Part shown: positions 7,073-12,487 of the stretch, piece after piece | Layout: each line of letters begins with the position of its first letter | Numbering within the stretch: position 1 is the first letter of the stretch | NCBI GenBank assembly: GCA_945865355.1 | Contig: CAMBDN010000013.1 | Span: forward strand, 1 to 20,986 | Direction of reading: 5' to 3' | From: Legionella genomosp. 1 | Lineage (GTDB): Bacteria > Pseudomonadota > Gammaproteobacteria > Legionellales > Legionellaceae | Length of the DNA stretch: 20,986 nucleotides | Notes under the pieces: generated by a model | What the model saw: only the letters and a program-made list of their open reading frames with translations | Told to the model about the DNA's origin: nothing | Database searches by the model: none | Translations under genes and position numbers: made by a program

Positions 7073-7979
7073 GTCTATCTCCTCTGTGGGAGATCCAACA
7101 GGCTAAGTCATTAAAATCAGTTAAATTATTCGGAGCATCGTCTGGCCATTTAGGTTTAAACATTAATGAGCCTGTAGCAATGGATGCTTCACGGGCTTTT
7201 ATTAAGCCAATATTAATCAAATTTAGACGGTCATCATCAGCACAAATGATTATTTCAGCATTAGGTACATTATGATGAATAACCGTTGCTACTGGCTTTA
7301 AATTTCCCGCATCACAGGCAGCAATCACACAATAATTAGGGTAGCCCTGGGCCAATGTTGCTCCTGTAGAAAACCCTTCACAAATTAATATTTTTGTACC
7401 ATCACCAGGCCTACCTTGTATTGGAATGAAATGACCTTTGATTGAACCATTGGGCAAAAACCATTTATTCTTACTCGTGTCAGGAGAGATAAATTGTAAG
7501 CTCCAAAAATTTCCAGAAAAATCAATGATCGGCAGAATAAGATAACCTCCTCTTTGGCGAGCATAAAATGGCCGTATCAATTTTTTCACTAAATAAGAAT
7601 GTTTGGGATGAGCCGCACAAGCCAAATACCATAGCCGTTCAGCTAGAATAGAAGCTTTTTCGTGTTGTCTTTTTCGATCTTGATCACGTTTAATTTTTGC
7701 TTGCTCAATTTGTTTTCGAAATGCTAATAATTCTAATCCATTCATTAAGTCTTGATTTTTACCACACCAAATATGGGTCCTACCTATTCGCCAGCTCCCG
7801 AATACACCACAAGGTGTGCCATCATTAAAAATGATATACCAACCGTTTTTTGATGAGCACTTATCTCCATCAACATGAAAACGATGCAGTCGTGCATCAA
7901 TGACAATTTCTTTGGGTGGGGTAATTCCTTTTGCTGTCATTTCAGCTTGGAATTGGTTGATAATTTGATTAAAAGTCAT
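7065..7979 (-). CDS. TOPRIM-domain DNA primase
   Basis: A 304-residue protein. The C-terminal half carries the TOPRIM fold: catalytic Glu201 in KILICEGFSTGATL and the acidic metal-binding cluster CADDDR at 246-251. The N-terminal part (YIIFNDGTPCGVFGSWRIGRTHIWCG, 48-73) resembles the region before TOPRIM in P4-like and plasmid primases; the usual CHC2-type four-ligand zinc motif is not evident. The protein probably lays RNA primers for the island's own replication. The start ATG overlaps the alpA-like stop by 4 bp (ATGA) and the stop overlaps the helicase start by 8 bp, so primase and helicase are translationally linked. Confidence 0.85.
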   Translation of the reverse strand: MTFNQIINQFQAEMTAKGITPPKEIVIDARLHRFHVDGDKCSSKNGWYIIFNDGTPCGVFGSWRIGRTHIWCGKNQDLMNGLELLAFRKQIEQAKIKRDQDRKRQHEKASILAERLWYLACAAHPKHSYLVKKLIRPFYARQRGGYLILPIIDFSGNFWSLQFISPDTSKNKWFLPNGSIKGHFIPIQGRPGDGTKILICEGFSTGATLAQGYPNYCVIAACDAGNLKPVATVIHHNVPNAEIIICADDDRLNLINIGLIKAREASIATGSLMFKPKWPDDAPNNLTDFNDLACWISHRGDRHV

Positions 7980-8200
7980 GATGCAAGTTCCCCATGTCGG
8001 CTATTTATTATTCTCTGCTGAATCCAATCATTTATCTCGGACTCTAACCAGCCGATTGCCCTGTCTCCACCAAGGGAAATTTGTTTTGGGAAGGTTCCAA
8101 GGGATATGCGGTTATAGATAGTAGATCGTTTTAGACCAGTACGATTTTCTACTTGTTTGAGACGAAGGATACGAAAGTTTGTTTCTATTCCATCAGGCAT
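7976..8200 (-). CDS. alpA: AlpA-family excision/transcription regulator
   Basis: A 74-residue protein matching the AlpA (phage P4 Vis-like) family: RILRLKQVENRTGLKRSTIYNRI is a MerR-like helix-turn-helix, and GGDRAIGWLESEINDWIQQRI is the wing and closing helix. In E. coli AlpA activates an excisionase-linked integrase gene, and P4 Vis both regulates and promotes excision. GGAG lies 9 bases before the ATG. It heads the primase-helicase operon. A short palindrome AATGGAACCATT (8223-8234) lies about 25 bp upstream and could be its operator. Confidence 0.85.
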   Translation of the reverse strand: MPDGIETNFRILRLKQVENRTGLKRSTIYNRISLGTFPKQISLGGDRAIGWLESEINDWIQQRIINSRHGELAS

Positions 8201-8284
8201 TTATAGAGCTCCATTAGTTAATAATGGAACCATTTTAGATTGTTACGAATTGATTTCGAGGAATGGGAAAAATACTCCTTTTCC

Positions 8285-8310
8285 GGAAAAACTCGACTAT
8301 GAGTTTTTCC
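8285..8310 (-). terminator. Hairpin between the integrase operon and alpA-like gene
   Basis: GGAAAAACTC and GAGTTTTTCC (10-bp perfect stem, 6-base loop) start two bases after the stop of the DUF6387-like gene. The position suits an operon-end terminator on the minus strand; the following run is not a pure T-tract, and it also lies in the leader region of the alpA-like gene, so attenuation is an alternative. Confidence 0.4.
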
Positions 8311-8312
8311 GC

Positions 8313-9104
8313 TTATTTAATCATTTCAATATAGGCTTGCCCTGCCAATTCGTTTAATGACTCATAAGAAAGAAGGGTTTTAGCTAAATGGGCGGTTGTT
8401 TTTCTTATGTTTTCTTCGCCCCGCACTTCAGCAGCATGAATAGCATTTGCAAAAACAAGATTAGTAATACTTTTGTTGACTTCATTTTGCCAAACATCTA
8501 AATCAAGATAGGGTAATACCCCATATTTATACCAGCTCCGAAAATCTAACTGTTGGTAACGTTTTTCTGAATCCCTTCCATTTTTAATTTGCAGTGAATC
8601 TAAGATCTCTTCGAATTGCTTCATTAAAAGAGGCTTAGGCAAATTAGAATTAATGCTTATAGCAATAAATTTTTTAAAATTAGGATTTAATTCATTTATT
8701 GGAAAGTCTATTTCCGGACTATAAAGAATTTGAGGATTCAAATGATTTTGCTTTGACCATTTTCGAGCAAGTTCGTGTTTAATAGGGTCAATATCCTTTT
8801 CAATCGCCACAAACTCATGAGCTGTCATCTGATGGATGCCTGGTATAAAAGATATGTTATTTGCAAATGCACTGTATCCTTTAATTAATGAAAACCTATC
8901 ATCATTTATCACATCAATAATTGGATTTTCACGAATTGCAGAAATTACTTGTTTAACAAAACTATCTTCATTGCCAATTTCTTGGCAAAATTTTCTTACA
9001 AAAAGTTGTTGATACCAATCTCTGGCTGTAAAGTTTTTGGTGGCATCGTAATTTTTTATATAAAGCCATGTAGGTAAGTCTTCTTTTCTTTTTATTCTTA
9101 ACAT
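8313..9104 (-). CDS. DUF6387-like protein, integrase-linked, function unknown
   Basis: A 263-residue soluble protein. The N-terminus (IKRKEDLPTWLYIKNYDATKNFTARDWYQQLFVRK) resembles the conserved start of DUF6387 proteins, which are commonly encoded beside tyrosine integrases; the family assignment is from memory of this pattern and moderately sure. No membrane segment or known catalytic motif is visible. It begins 31 bp after the integrase stop on the same strand, so the two are probably co-transcribed. No strong ribosome binding site is seen (GGAATAA before ATG). A role in control of integration or in element maintenance is only inferred from linkage. Confidence 0.6.
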   Translation of the reverse strand: MLRIKRKEDLPTWLYIKNYDATKNFTARDWYQQLFVRKFCQEIGNEDSFVKQVISAIRENPIIDVINDDRFSLIKGYSAFANNISFIPGIHQMTAHEFVAIEKDIDPIKHELARKWSKQNHLNPQILYSPEIDFPINELNPNFKKFIAISINSNLPKPLLMKQFEEILDSLQIKNGRDSEKRYQQLDFRSWYKYGVLPYLDLDVWQNEVNKSITNLVFANAIHAAEVRGEENIRKTTAHLAKTLLSYESLNELAGQAYIEMIK

Positions 9105-9135
9105 TTTATTCCATTCAAAATTTAAGTTACATTAA

Positions 9136-10323
9136 CTATTTTCTTTCCTCAGCTAGCTGATATAAATAATCTGCCCACTGTTGCATCATCTTCCTACGCT
9201 CCTGCAAATGTGCAGTCCTGTTATAAGCGCGACCATTTGGGTCACGAACAGCATGTGCGAGTTGATGTTCAATAAGGTCGGGGCGAACTCCCAAAACCTC
9301 ATCTAACAGCGTTCGTGCAGTTGCCCTAAACCCATGCCCTGTGGCCTCTTCTTTACTAATTCCTAATCGACGTAAAGCAGCCAAAATAGCGTTATCACTC
9401 ATTGGGCGAGCATCACTTCTAGCAGAGGGGAAAACAAAAATACCGTTACCCGTCAAAGGGTTAAGCTCTTTTAGTATTGCTATGGCTTGGGTAGCTAAAG
9501 GTACAATGTGAGGCGTTTCTGTTTTGGTAACAATATAACTCCATTGGGCTGCATCAAAATCGATGTCTTCCCATTTAGCATGGCGTAATTCACCAGGACG
9601 TACAAAGATTAATGGTGCTAAACGCAATGCACACCGAACAATAAGCGATCCCTGGTAATCCTCAAATGTTCTCAACAACTCGCCAAAACGCTTAGGATCT
9701 GTTTGTGCTGCAAAATGTTTGGTTTTTACGGGAGGTAATGCGCCTTTTAAATCTTGAGATGAATCTCTTTCAGCTCGACCTGTTGCAATTGCATAACGAA
9801 ACACCTGTCCACAATTGCTTAAAGCTCGGTGCGCCGTCTCCAATGCTCCTCGTTCTTCAATTCGGCGAATTACTGATAGCAATACAGGCGGGGTAACATC
9901 AGTGATAGGCTTATTACCAATCCAAGGAAAAATATCCCGCTCAAAACGTTGAATAATTTTATCGGAATGACTCTTAACCCAATTTGAAGAGTATTTTACA
10001 AACCACTCTCTAGCAATGACTTCAAAGCTATTGGCTGAGCGATCACTTTCCACTTGCTTCATAACTTTACGGTGTTCGCCAGGATCAATATCATCGGCAA
10101 GTAATTTCCTTGCGTCATCGCGCTTATCTCTCGCTTTAGCAAGAGACACATCAGGATATACCCCCAATGCCAGCAATTTTTCTTTTCCGCCAAAGCGGTA
10201 CTTCATACGCCAGTACATACCACCTTTCGGGGTAATAAAAAGAAACAAGCCTTTCTCATCAGCAAGCTTATAGGCTTTCTCTGTAGGTTTAGCATTGATA
10301 ATTTTAGTATGGTTTAACGCCAC
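9136..10323 (-). CDS. int: P4-type tyrosine integrase (ssrA-specific)
   Basis: About 395 residues from GTG 10323. That start has AAGGAG 10 bases upstream and gives VALNHTKIINAKP, the usual integrase opening; the frame extends to a TTG at 10365 but with no such site. Domains: DUF4102 arm-binding (about 1-85, with LADEKGLFLFITPKGGMYWRMKYRFGGKE), core-binding SAM-like (about 95-180), catalytic (200-385). Catalytic residues are Arg242 (FVRPGELRHAKW), His330 and Arg333 (GHGFRATART), His357 (HQLAH) and nucleophile Tyr367 (GRAYNRT). It catalyses site-specific recombination between attP and the tmRNA 3' end. The complete set of residues suggests it is functional. Confidence 0.92.
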   Translation of the reverse strand: MALNHTKIINAKPTEKAYKLADEKGLFLFITPKGGMYWRMKYRFGGKEKLLALGVYPDVSLAKARDKRDDARKLLADDIDPGEHRKVMKQVESDRSANSFEVIAREWFVKYSSNWVKSHSDKIIQRFERDIFPWIGNKPITDVTPPVLLSVIRRIEERGALETAHRALSNCGQVFRYAIATGRAERDSSQDLKGALPPVKTKHFAAQTDPKRFGELLRTFEDYQGSLIVRCALRLAPLIFVRPGELRHAKWEDIDFDAAQWSYIVTKTETPHIVPLATQAIAILKELNPLTGNGIFVFPSARSDARPMSDNAILAALRRLGISKEEATGHGFRATARTLLDEVLGVRPDLIEHQLAHAVRDPNGRAYNRTAHLQERRKMMQQWADYLYQLAEERK

Positions 10324-10325
10324 TT

Positions 10326-10398
10326 GGGGGTATCTCCTTTTTGAGATCTCGATATACCCCAACAAATGCCCCCACTATGGATTGTATGTAGGGGGTAC
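10326..10398. promoter_or_regulatory. GGGGGTAY-type repeats at the integrase promoter (probable arm sites)
   Basis: GGGGGTAT at 10326-10333 and GGGGGTAC at 10391-10398 (plus strand) alternate with GGGGTATA at 10353-10360 and GTGGGGGC at 10368-10375 (minus strand). Such clusters between integrase start and att core are expected arm-type binding sites for the integrase N-terminal domain, and would let it repress itself. The first and second form an imperfect hairpin. A palindrome TAGGCTT-T-AAGCCTA also lies at 10424-10438. Confidence 0.45.
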
Positions 10399-10482
10399 TT
10401 GCTGGACAATAGTGGACGTATGATAGGCTTTAAGCCTAGTGTTTACAAGAGGTTACGGATGTTATTGGAGTGTCTTGGATGG

Positions 10483-10516
10483 TAAATTGGTGGAGGCGGC
10501 GGGAATCGAACCCGCG
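10483..10516. repeat. att direct repeat, distal copy (34 bp)
   Basis: Thirty-four bases identical to 11426-11459, covering the tmRNA CCA end, acceptor 3' strand and most of the T-arm (GGAATCGAACCCGCG part). Sequence diverges immediately on both sides. It lies 160 bp from the integrase start, the usual place for an attachment site. Confidence 0.9.
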
Positions 10517-10570
10517 ACAATTATTTTTAACTCATTGATAATATTCATTAAATTATGAAGGCATAAATGT

Positions 10571-10589
10571 TTGGGCACAGATTGGGTAC
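10571..10589 (+). repeat. TTGGGYAC repeats, left cluster
   Basis: TTGGGCAC (10571-10578) and TTGGGTAC (10582-10589), 11 bp apart. The surrounding 20-odd bases closely match the right cluster at 11273-11291. Probable integrase arm-type sites. Confidence 0.5.
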
Positions 10590-10617
10590 TTTTCATGAAC
10601 AATGATGCTTCTGAACA

Positions 10618-10644
10618 GTTCGATTCCTGAGAGAGGAATCGAAC
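10618..10644. repeat. Hairpin built from two inverted copies of the T-loop/att core
   Basis: GTTCGATTCCT (10618-10628) and AGGAATCGAAC (10634-10644) form an 11-bp perfect stem with a 5-base loop. Each arm contains GTTCGATTCC, the tmRNA T-loop sequence inside the att repeat. It sits 6 bp after the antitoxin stop, so it may also end that transcript, although no T-run follows. Confidence 0.6.
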
Positions 10645-10650
10645 TTGGTA

Positions 10651-10965
10651 TCAAGCACTTTTGCGACCATTTGATTCATTTGGTGTAACTGATAAGTGAA
10701 AACCCAGTGTCTGTAGAATTTCATTTGTGTTTCTTAGATATGGATTTCCTGTGCTTGAAATAGTTTTATAAAGACTATTTCTTCCTTTAGAGGTTTTTTC
10801 TGAAAGCCTGGTCATGCCACCACTAGCCTCAACAACATTCCGCAACGCTTCTAAAAAACCATTAATATCACCATCATCAAGCGCAGCATTGAGATATCCG
10901 GCTGCCTCAGAGGGGTCTTTTAAGGTTTCAATTAAGTAATCATGATAATCGATACTTTTAGCCAT
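10651..10965 (-). CDS. HigA-type antitoxin (addiction module antidote, HTH)
   Basis: A 104-residue protein of the addiction-module antidote family. Residues 1-45 (DYLIETLKDPSEAAGYLNAALDDGDINGFLEALRNVVEASGG) are the typical N-terminal helices; residues 50-95 (MTRLSEKTSKGRNSLYKTISSTGNPYLRNTNEILQTLGFHLSV) are the XRE-like helix-turn-helix that would bind both the toxin and the operon's operator. The start overlaps the toxin gene by 8 bp and uses AGGAG inside the toxin's 3' end, so translation is coupled. Toxin-first order is typical of higBA. Expected to neutralise the upstream toxin and autoregulate. Confidence 0.85.
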   Translation of the reverse strand: MAKSIDYHDYLIETLKDPSEAAGYLNAALDDGDINGFLEALRNVVEASGGMTRLSEKTSKGRNSLYKTISSTGNPYLRNTNEILQTLGFHLSVTPNESNGRKSA

Positions 10966-11212
10966 GATTTTCTCCTTTTAAATAATCAATCAAATATTCT
11001 TTTGCCAGTTTGATGTCTTTGCTTTGTGTTTTTTTATCTCCAGCACAAAGTAAAAGCACAATCACATCATCTAACTCGCTATAATAAATGCGATAACCTG
11101 AGCCAAATTTAAATTTTAATTCGTTTATCCCATCACCTTGGGTGTTATTGGTTCTTGTGGTTATTCCTACTAATTTAAGTTCTGTTAGCATTGCCATTGT
11201 TTTTTTCGTCAT
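10958..11212 (-). CDS. RelE/ParE-superfamily (HigB-like) toxin, short N-terminus
   Basis: An 84-residue protein. The block GDGINELKFKFGSGYRIYYSELDDVIVLLLCAGDKKTQSKDIKLAKEYL matches the core of the phage-derived Gp49-like/HigB killer proteins, which in related systems cleave mRNA at the ribosome. Family members are usually about 95-105 residues, starting with a segment like the xFxxWLxxLxDxxA helices; here about 15-20 N-terminal residues are absent and are not found in another frame upstream. AAGGAA lies 8 bases before the ATG, so this short start is credible. The toxin may be weakened or a natural short form. It is co-transcribed with the antitoxin. Confidence 0.8.
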   Translation of the reverse strand: MTKKTMAMLTELKLVGITTRTNNTQGDGINELKFKFGSGYRIYYSELDDVIVLLLCAGDKKTQSKDIKLAKEYLIDYLKGENHG

Positions 11213-11272
11213 TTATTGATTCCTTACTACTGAAGTCAGGGTATGGTTTTGTCTATTTTTTGTCCAGAATTT

Positions 11273-11323
11273 TTGGGCACAAATTGGGTACTTTCCAACG
11301 ATTTTTGGGTACATTTTGGGATC
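11273..11323 (+). repeat. TTGGGYAC repeats, right cluster
   Basis: TTGGGCAC at 11273, TTGGGTAC at 11284, TTGGGTAC at 11305 and TTGGGATC at 11316: steps of 11, 21 and 11 bp, so all on the same face of the helix. This fits arm-type sites for a tyrosine integrase, about 100 bp inside the ssrA att copy. Confidence 0.5.
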
Positions 11324-11366
11324 ATCCGAGGACAGTAAAAGACTACAAAAGACAGTGTGCAAATAC

Positions 11367-11395
11367 AAAAAAGCCCTTGATTTATAAGGGCTTTT
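11367..11395 (-). terminator. Rho-independent terminator of ssrA
   Basis: On the minus strand AAAAGCCCTT and AAGGGCTTTT (11386-11395 and 11369-11378) form a 10-bp stem with a 7-base loop followed by T residues. It lies 36 bp past the tmRNA 3' end. Because it is on the element side of the att repeat, the inserted DNA supplies the current ssrA terminator. Confidence 0.8.
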
Positions 11396-11425
11396 GATTG
11401 TCTTAAGTGGTCTTTAATGGTGTTT

Positions 11426-11459
11426 TAAATTGGTGGAGGCGGCGGGAATCGAACCCGCG
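11426..11459. repeat. att direct repeat at the ssrA 3' end (34 bp)
   Basis: The copy that belongs to the intact tmRNA gene, covering 5 bases beyond CCA, the CCA end, acceptor 3' strand and T-arm. It equals 10483-10516 exactly. Insertion here rebuilds the 3' end, so tmRNA remains complete. Confidence 0.9.
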
Positions 11460-11842
11460 TCCGCAGATCCTCTGCTCTTAGCTCTACATGCATAGCCTGG
11501 TCTATTAATTTAACCGAGCACTCTCCGACTGGCAGGATGATACGCGGCGATTCCCTTAGTTTCGCGATTAAATGCGGGACAAATAAAATCGCTAGCTTAT
11601 CTTCTATGACCGTTGATTCGATACCGGTAAGCAAGCTCGGTCAACGGGGCGCTGGTTTTTCGGCAGCGCACGGTGATGTTTTACGATTGACCATCATCGC
11701 TTACGCGGCGATAGCTTCCTCGGCAAAAGCATCAAAGTTATCATTGTTTGCATTTATGTTTATTTGATTCTGTTTAACGAGAGATCTCATTCTCGGCATG
11801 CACCTTAAGTTTCGCAACCCACGTCGAAGCCAGGTCGCCCCC
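11431..11842 (-). ncRNA. ssrA: Transfer-messenger RNA (tmRNA)
   Basis: A 412-nt one-piece tmRNA. The 5' end GGGGGCGACCTGGCTTCGACG at 11842 pairs with CGCCTCC-ACCA at the 3' end in a 7-bp acceptor stem with one G-U. The 5' part has the conserved GGCTTCGAC and GTTGCGAAAC blocks and the 3' part has the T-arm GCGGGTTCGATTCCCGC. The tag frame lies at 11701-11751. tmRNA, charged with alanine and bound to SmpB, rescues ribosomes stalled on broken mRNA and tags the product for proteolysis. It is transcribed away from gpx. The 3' end doubles as the attachment site of the neighbouring island. Confidence 0.95.
11701..11751 (-). other. tmRNA tag-peptide reading frame
   Basis: Resume codon GCA (11749-11751), then sixteen codons in all, ending in TAA (11701-11703): ANNDNFDAFAEEAIAA. 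It keeps the AN(x)DNF-like start that binds SspB in relatives and the AxAA end recognised by ClpXP-type proteases. It is longer than the ten-residue E. coli tag. Confidence 0.85.
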
Positions 11843-11858
11843 TTTACTGTACACTTAA

Positions 11859-11864
11859 ATTATA
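11859..11864 (-). promoter_or_regulatory. ssrA -10 element
   Basis: A perfect TATAAT on the minus strand, 16 bases before the mature 5' end, leaving a short leader for RNase P removal. No convincing -35 hexamer is visible at 16-18 bp spacing. Confidence 0.5.
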
Positions 11865-11884
11865 ACATATAACGGGGAGGAAAG

Positions 11885-11971
11885 ATGAAATATATTTGGT
11901 GGTTTAACCGTCATCCGACACCTGGTCGCACATTCACCCCCCTTGGAAAGAAACATGGACTAGCCCGGTAA
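11885..11971 (+). CDS. Possible 28-residue small protein between ssrA and gpx
   Basis: ATG at 11885 preceded by GGGGAGG with a 4-base gap, encoding MKYIWWFNRHPTPGRTFTPL and eight more residues (GKKHGLAR), ending at TAA 11969-11971. It is divergent from ssrA and its end overlaps the end of gpx by 12 bp. The ribosome-binding-like sequence is strong, the peptide is basic and aromatic, and no homologue is recognised. It could be chance: the GGGGAGG also lies in the ssrA promoter. Confidence 0.25.
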   Translation: MKYIWWFNRHPTPGRTFTPLGKKHGLAR

Positions 11972-12487
11972 CAAATTTTCTACGGCTTTGCGGATTGTTT
12001 TAAATGATGTAATTGGCAAATAACGTCTTAGCACTCGTCCTTGCTGATCGACCAAAATCTTGGTGAAATTCCATGGGATAAACTTCAGTGGCCGTTTTTC
12101 AAGGTGTTTCGCCAAATAACTATACAGCGGTGCTCGCCCAACCCCATTCACTTTAATTTTATCGAACAAGGGAAAGGTGACGTGAAAACAACTTTCGACA
12201 AACGCCTTGATCTCCGCATTTTGACCAGGCTCTTGATGCATAAATTGATCGCAAGGAAAACCAAGAACCACGAAACCTCGTTGCTGAAAGTCATTATATA
12301 GGGCTTCTAGCTCGGTATACTGTGGGGTAAAACCACAGCGGCTAGCAACATTAACTATCAGCATGACCTTGCCTTGATAGGGTTTCAAGGTTGTGGGCTT
12401 ACCATCGATCGTTTGCAGCGGCATGTCATACAATCCCGCAGAGACCCTCACTTGTGCATCATCTGTTTCCATTTTCTTGTATTCCAT
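11960..12487 (-). CDS. Glutathione peroxidase family thiol peroxidase
   Basis: A 175-residue thioredoxin-fold peroxidase that reduces hydrogen peroxide and organic peroxides. The peroxidatic Cys51 lies in NVASRCGFTPQY, Gln81 in GFPCDQF, and Trp139-Asn140 in PWNFTK, completing the Cys-Gln-Trp-Asn catalytic set. Cys (not selenocysteine) and the second Cys79 suggest thioredoxin-dependent turnover, as in many bacterial members. Start: the frame overlaps prlC by 29 bp from ATG 12487; the in-frame ATG at 12472 gives 170 residues and is equally possible. Neither has a strong ribosome binding site, so translation may be coupled to prlC. Likely cytoplasmic. Confidence 0.88.
   Translation of the reverse strand: MEYKKMETDDAQVRVSAGLYDMPLQTIDGKPTTLKPYQGKVMLIVNVASRCGFTPQYTELEALYNDFQQRGFVVLGFPCDQFMHQEPGQNAEIKAFVESCFHVTFPLFDKIKVNGVGRAPLYSYLAKHLEKRPLKFIPWNFTKILVDQQGRVLRRYLPITSFKTIRKAVENLLPG

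Larger units (their letters stand above)
1..10516. mobile_element. ssrA-associated integrative island (left end outside window)
   Basis: The right boundary is the 34-bp repeat of the tmRNA 3' end at 10483-10516. Directly inside it is a P4-type tyrosine integrase, then a DUF6387-like gene, an AlpA-type regulator, TOPRIM primase, DUF927 helicase, and cargo. The tmRNA gene is a well-known integration site for such integrases. No third copy of the repeat was found leftward, so the left end lies beyond the window, or has been lost. The leftmost genes (dinD remnant, insertion sequences) may belong to the island or to flanking chromosome; the sequence alone does not decide this. No capsid, tail or conjugation genes are visible, so the element resembles a satellite or defective island rather than a complete phage. 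Confidence 0.6.
10483..11459. mobile_element. Toxin-antitoxin mini-island between two att repeats, no integrase
   Basis: Two identical 34-bp ssrA-derived repeats enclose 909 bp that hold only a HigB/HigA-type pair. Just inside each end are TTGGGYAC repeats at 11-bp steps (10571-10589 and 11273-11323), which look like integrase arm sites. Their sequence differs from the GGGGGTAY repeats next to the integrase. The segment may be a non-autonomous island, the relic of an earlier insertion, or a deleted larger element. Confidence 0.55.

Noticed and set aside
8157..8357. Plus-strand 66-codon frame across the alpA-like start and the hairpin
   Set aside because: Overlaps two better supported genes and their terminator-like hairpin; peptide not recognised.
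10324..10365. N-terminal extension of the integrase from TTG 10365
   Set aside because: The extra 14 residues do not fit the family, and GTG 10323 has a better ribosome binding site (AAGGAG).
10483..10520. A separate tRNA gene, because of the T-arm and CCA-like end
   Set aside because: Only the 3' 34 bases match; there is no anticodon or D-arm next to it. It is the duplicated tmRNA end.
11425..11767. Protein frames on either strand through ssrA
   Set aside because: The region is a tmRNA with complete 5' and 3' pairing and a tag frame; longer frames are incidental.
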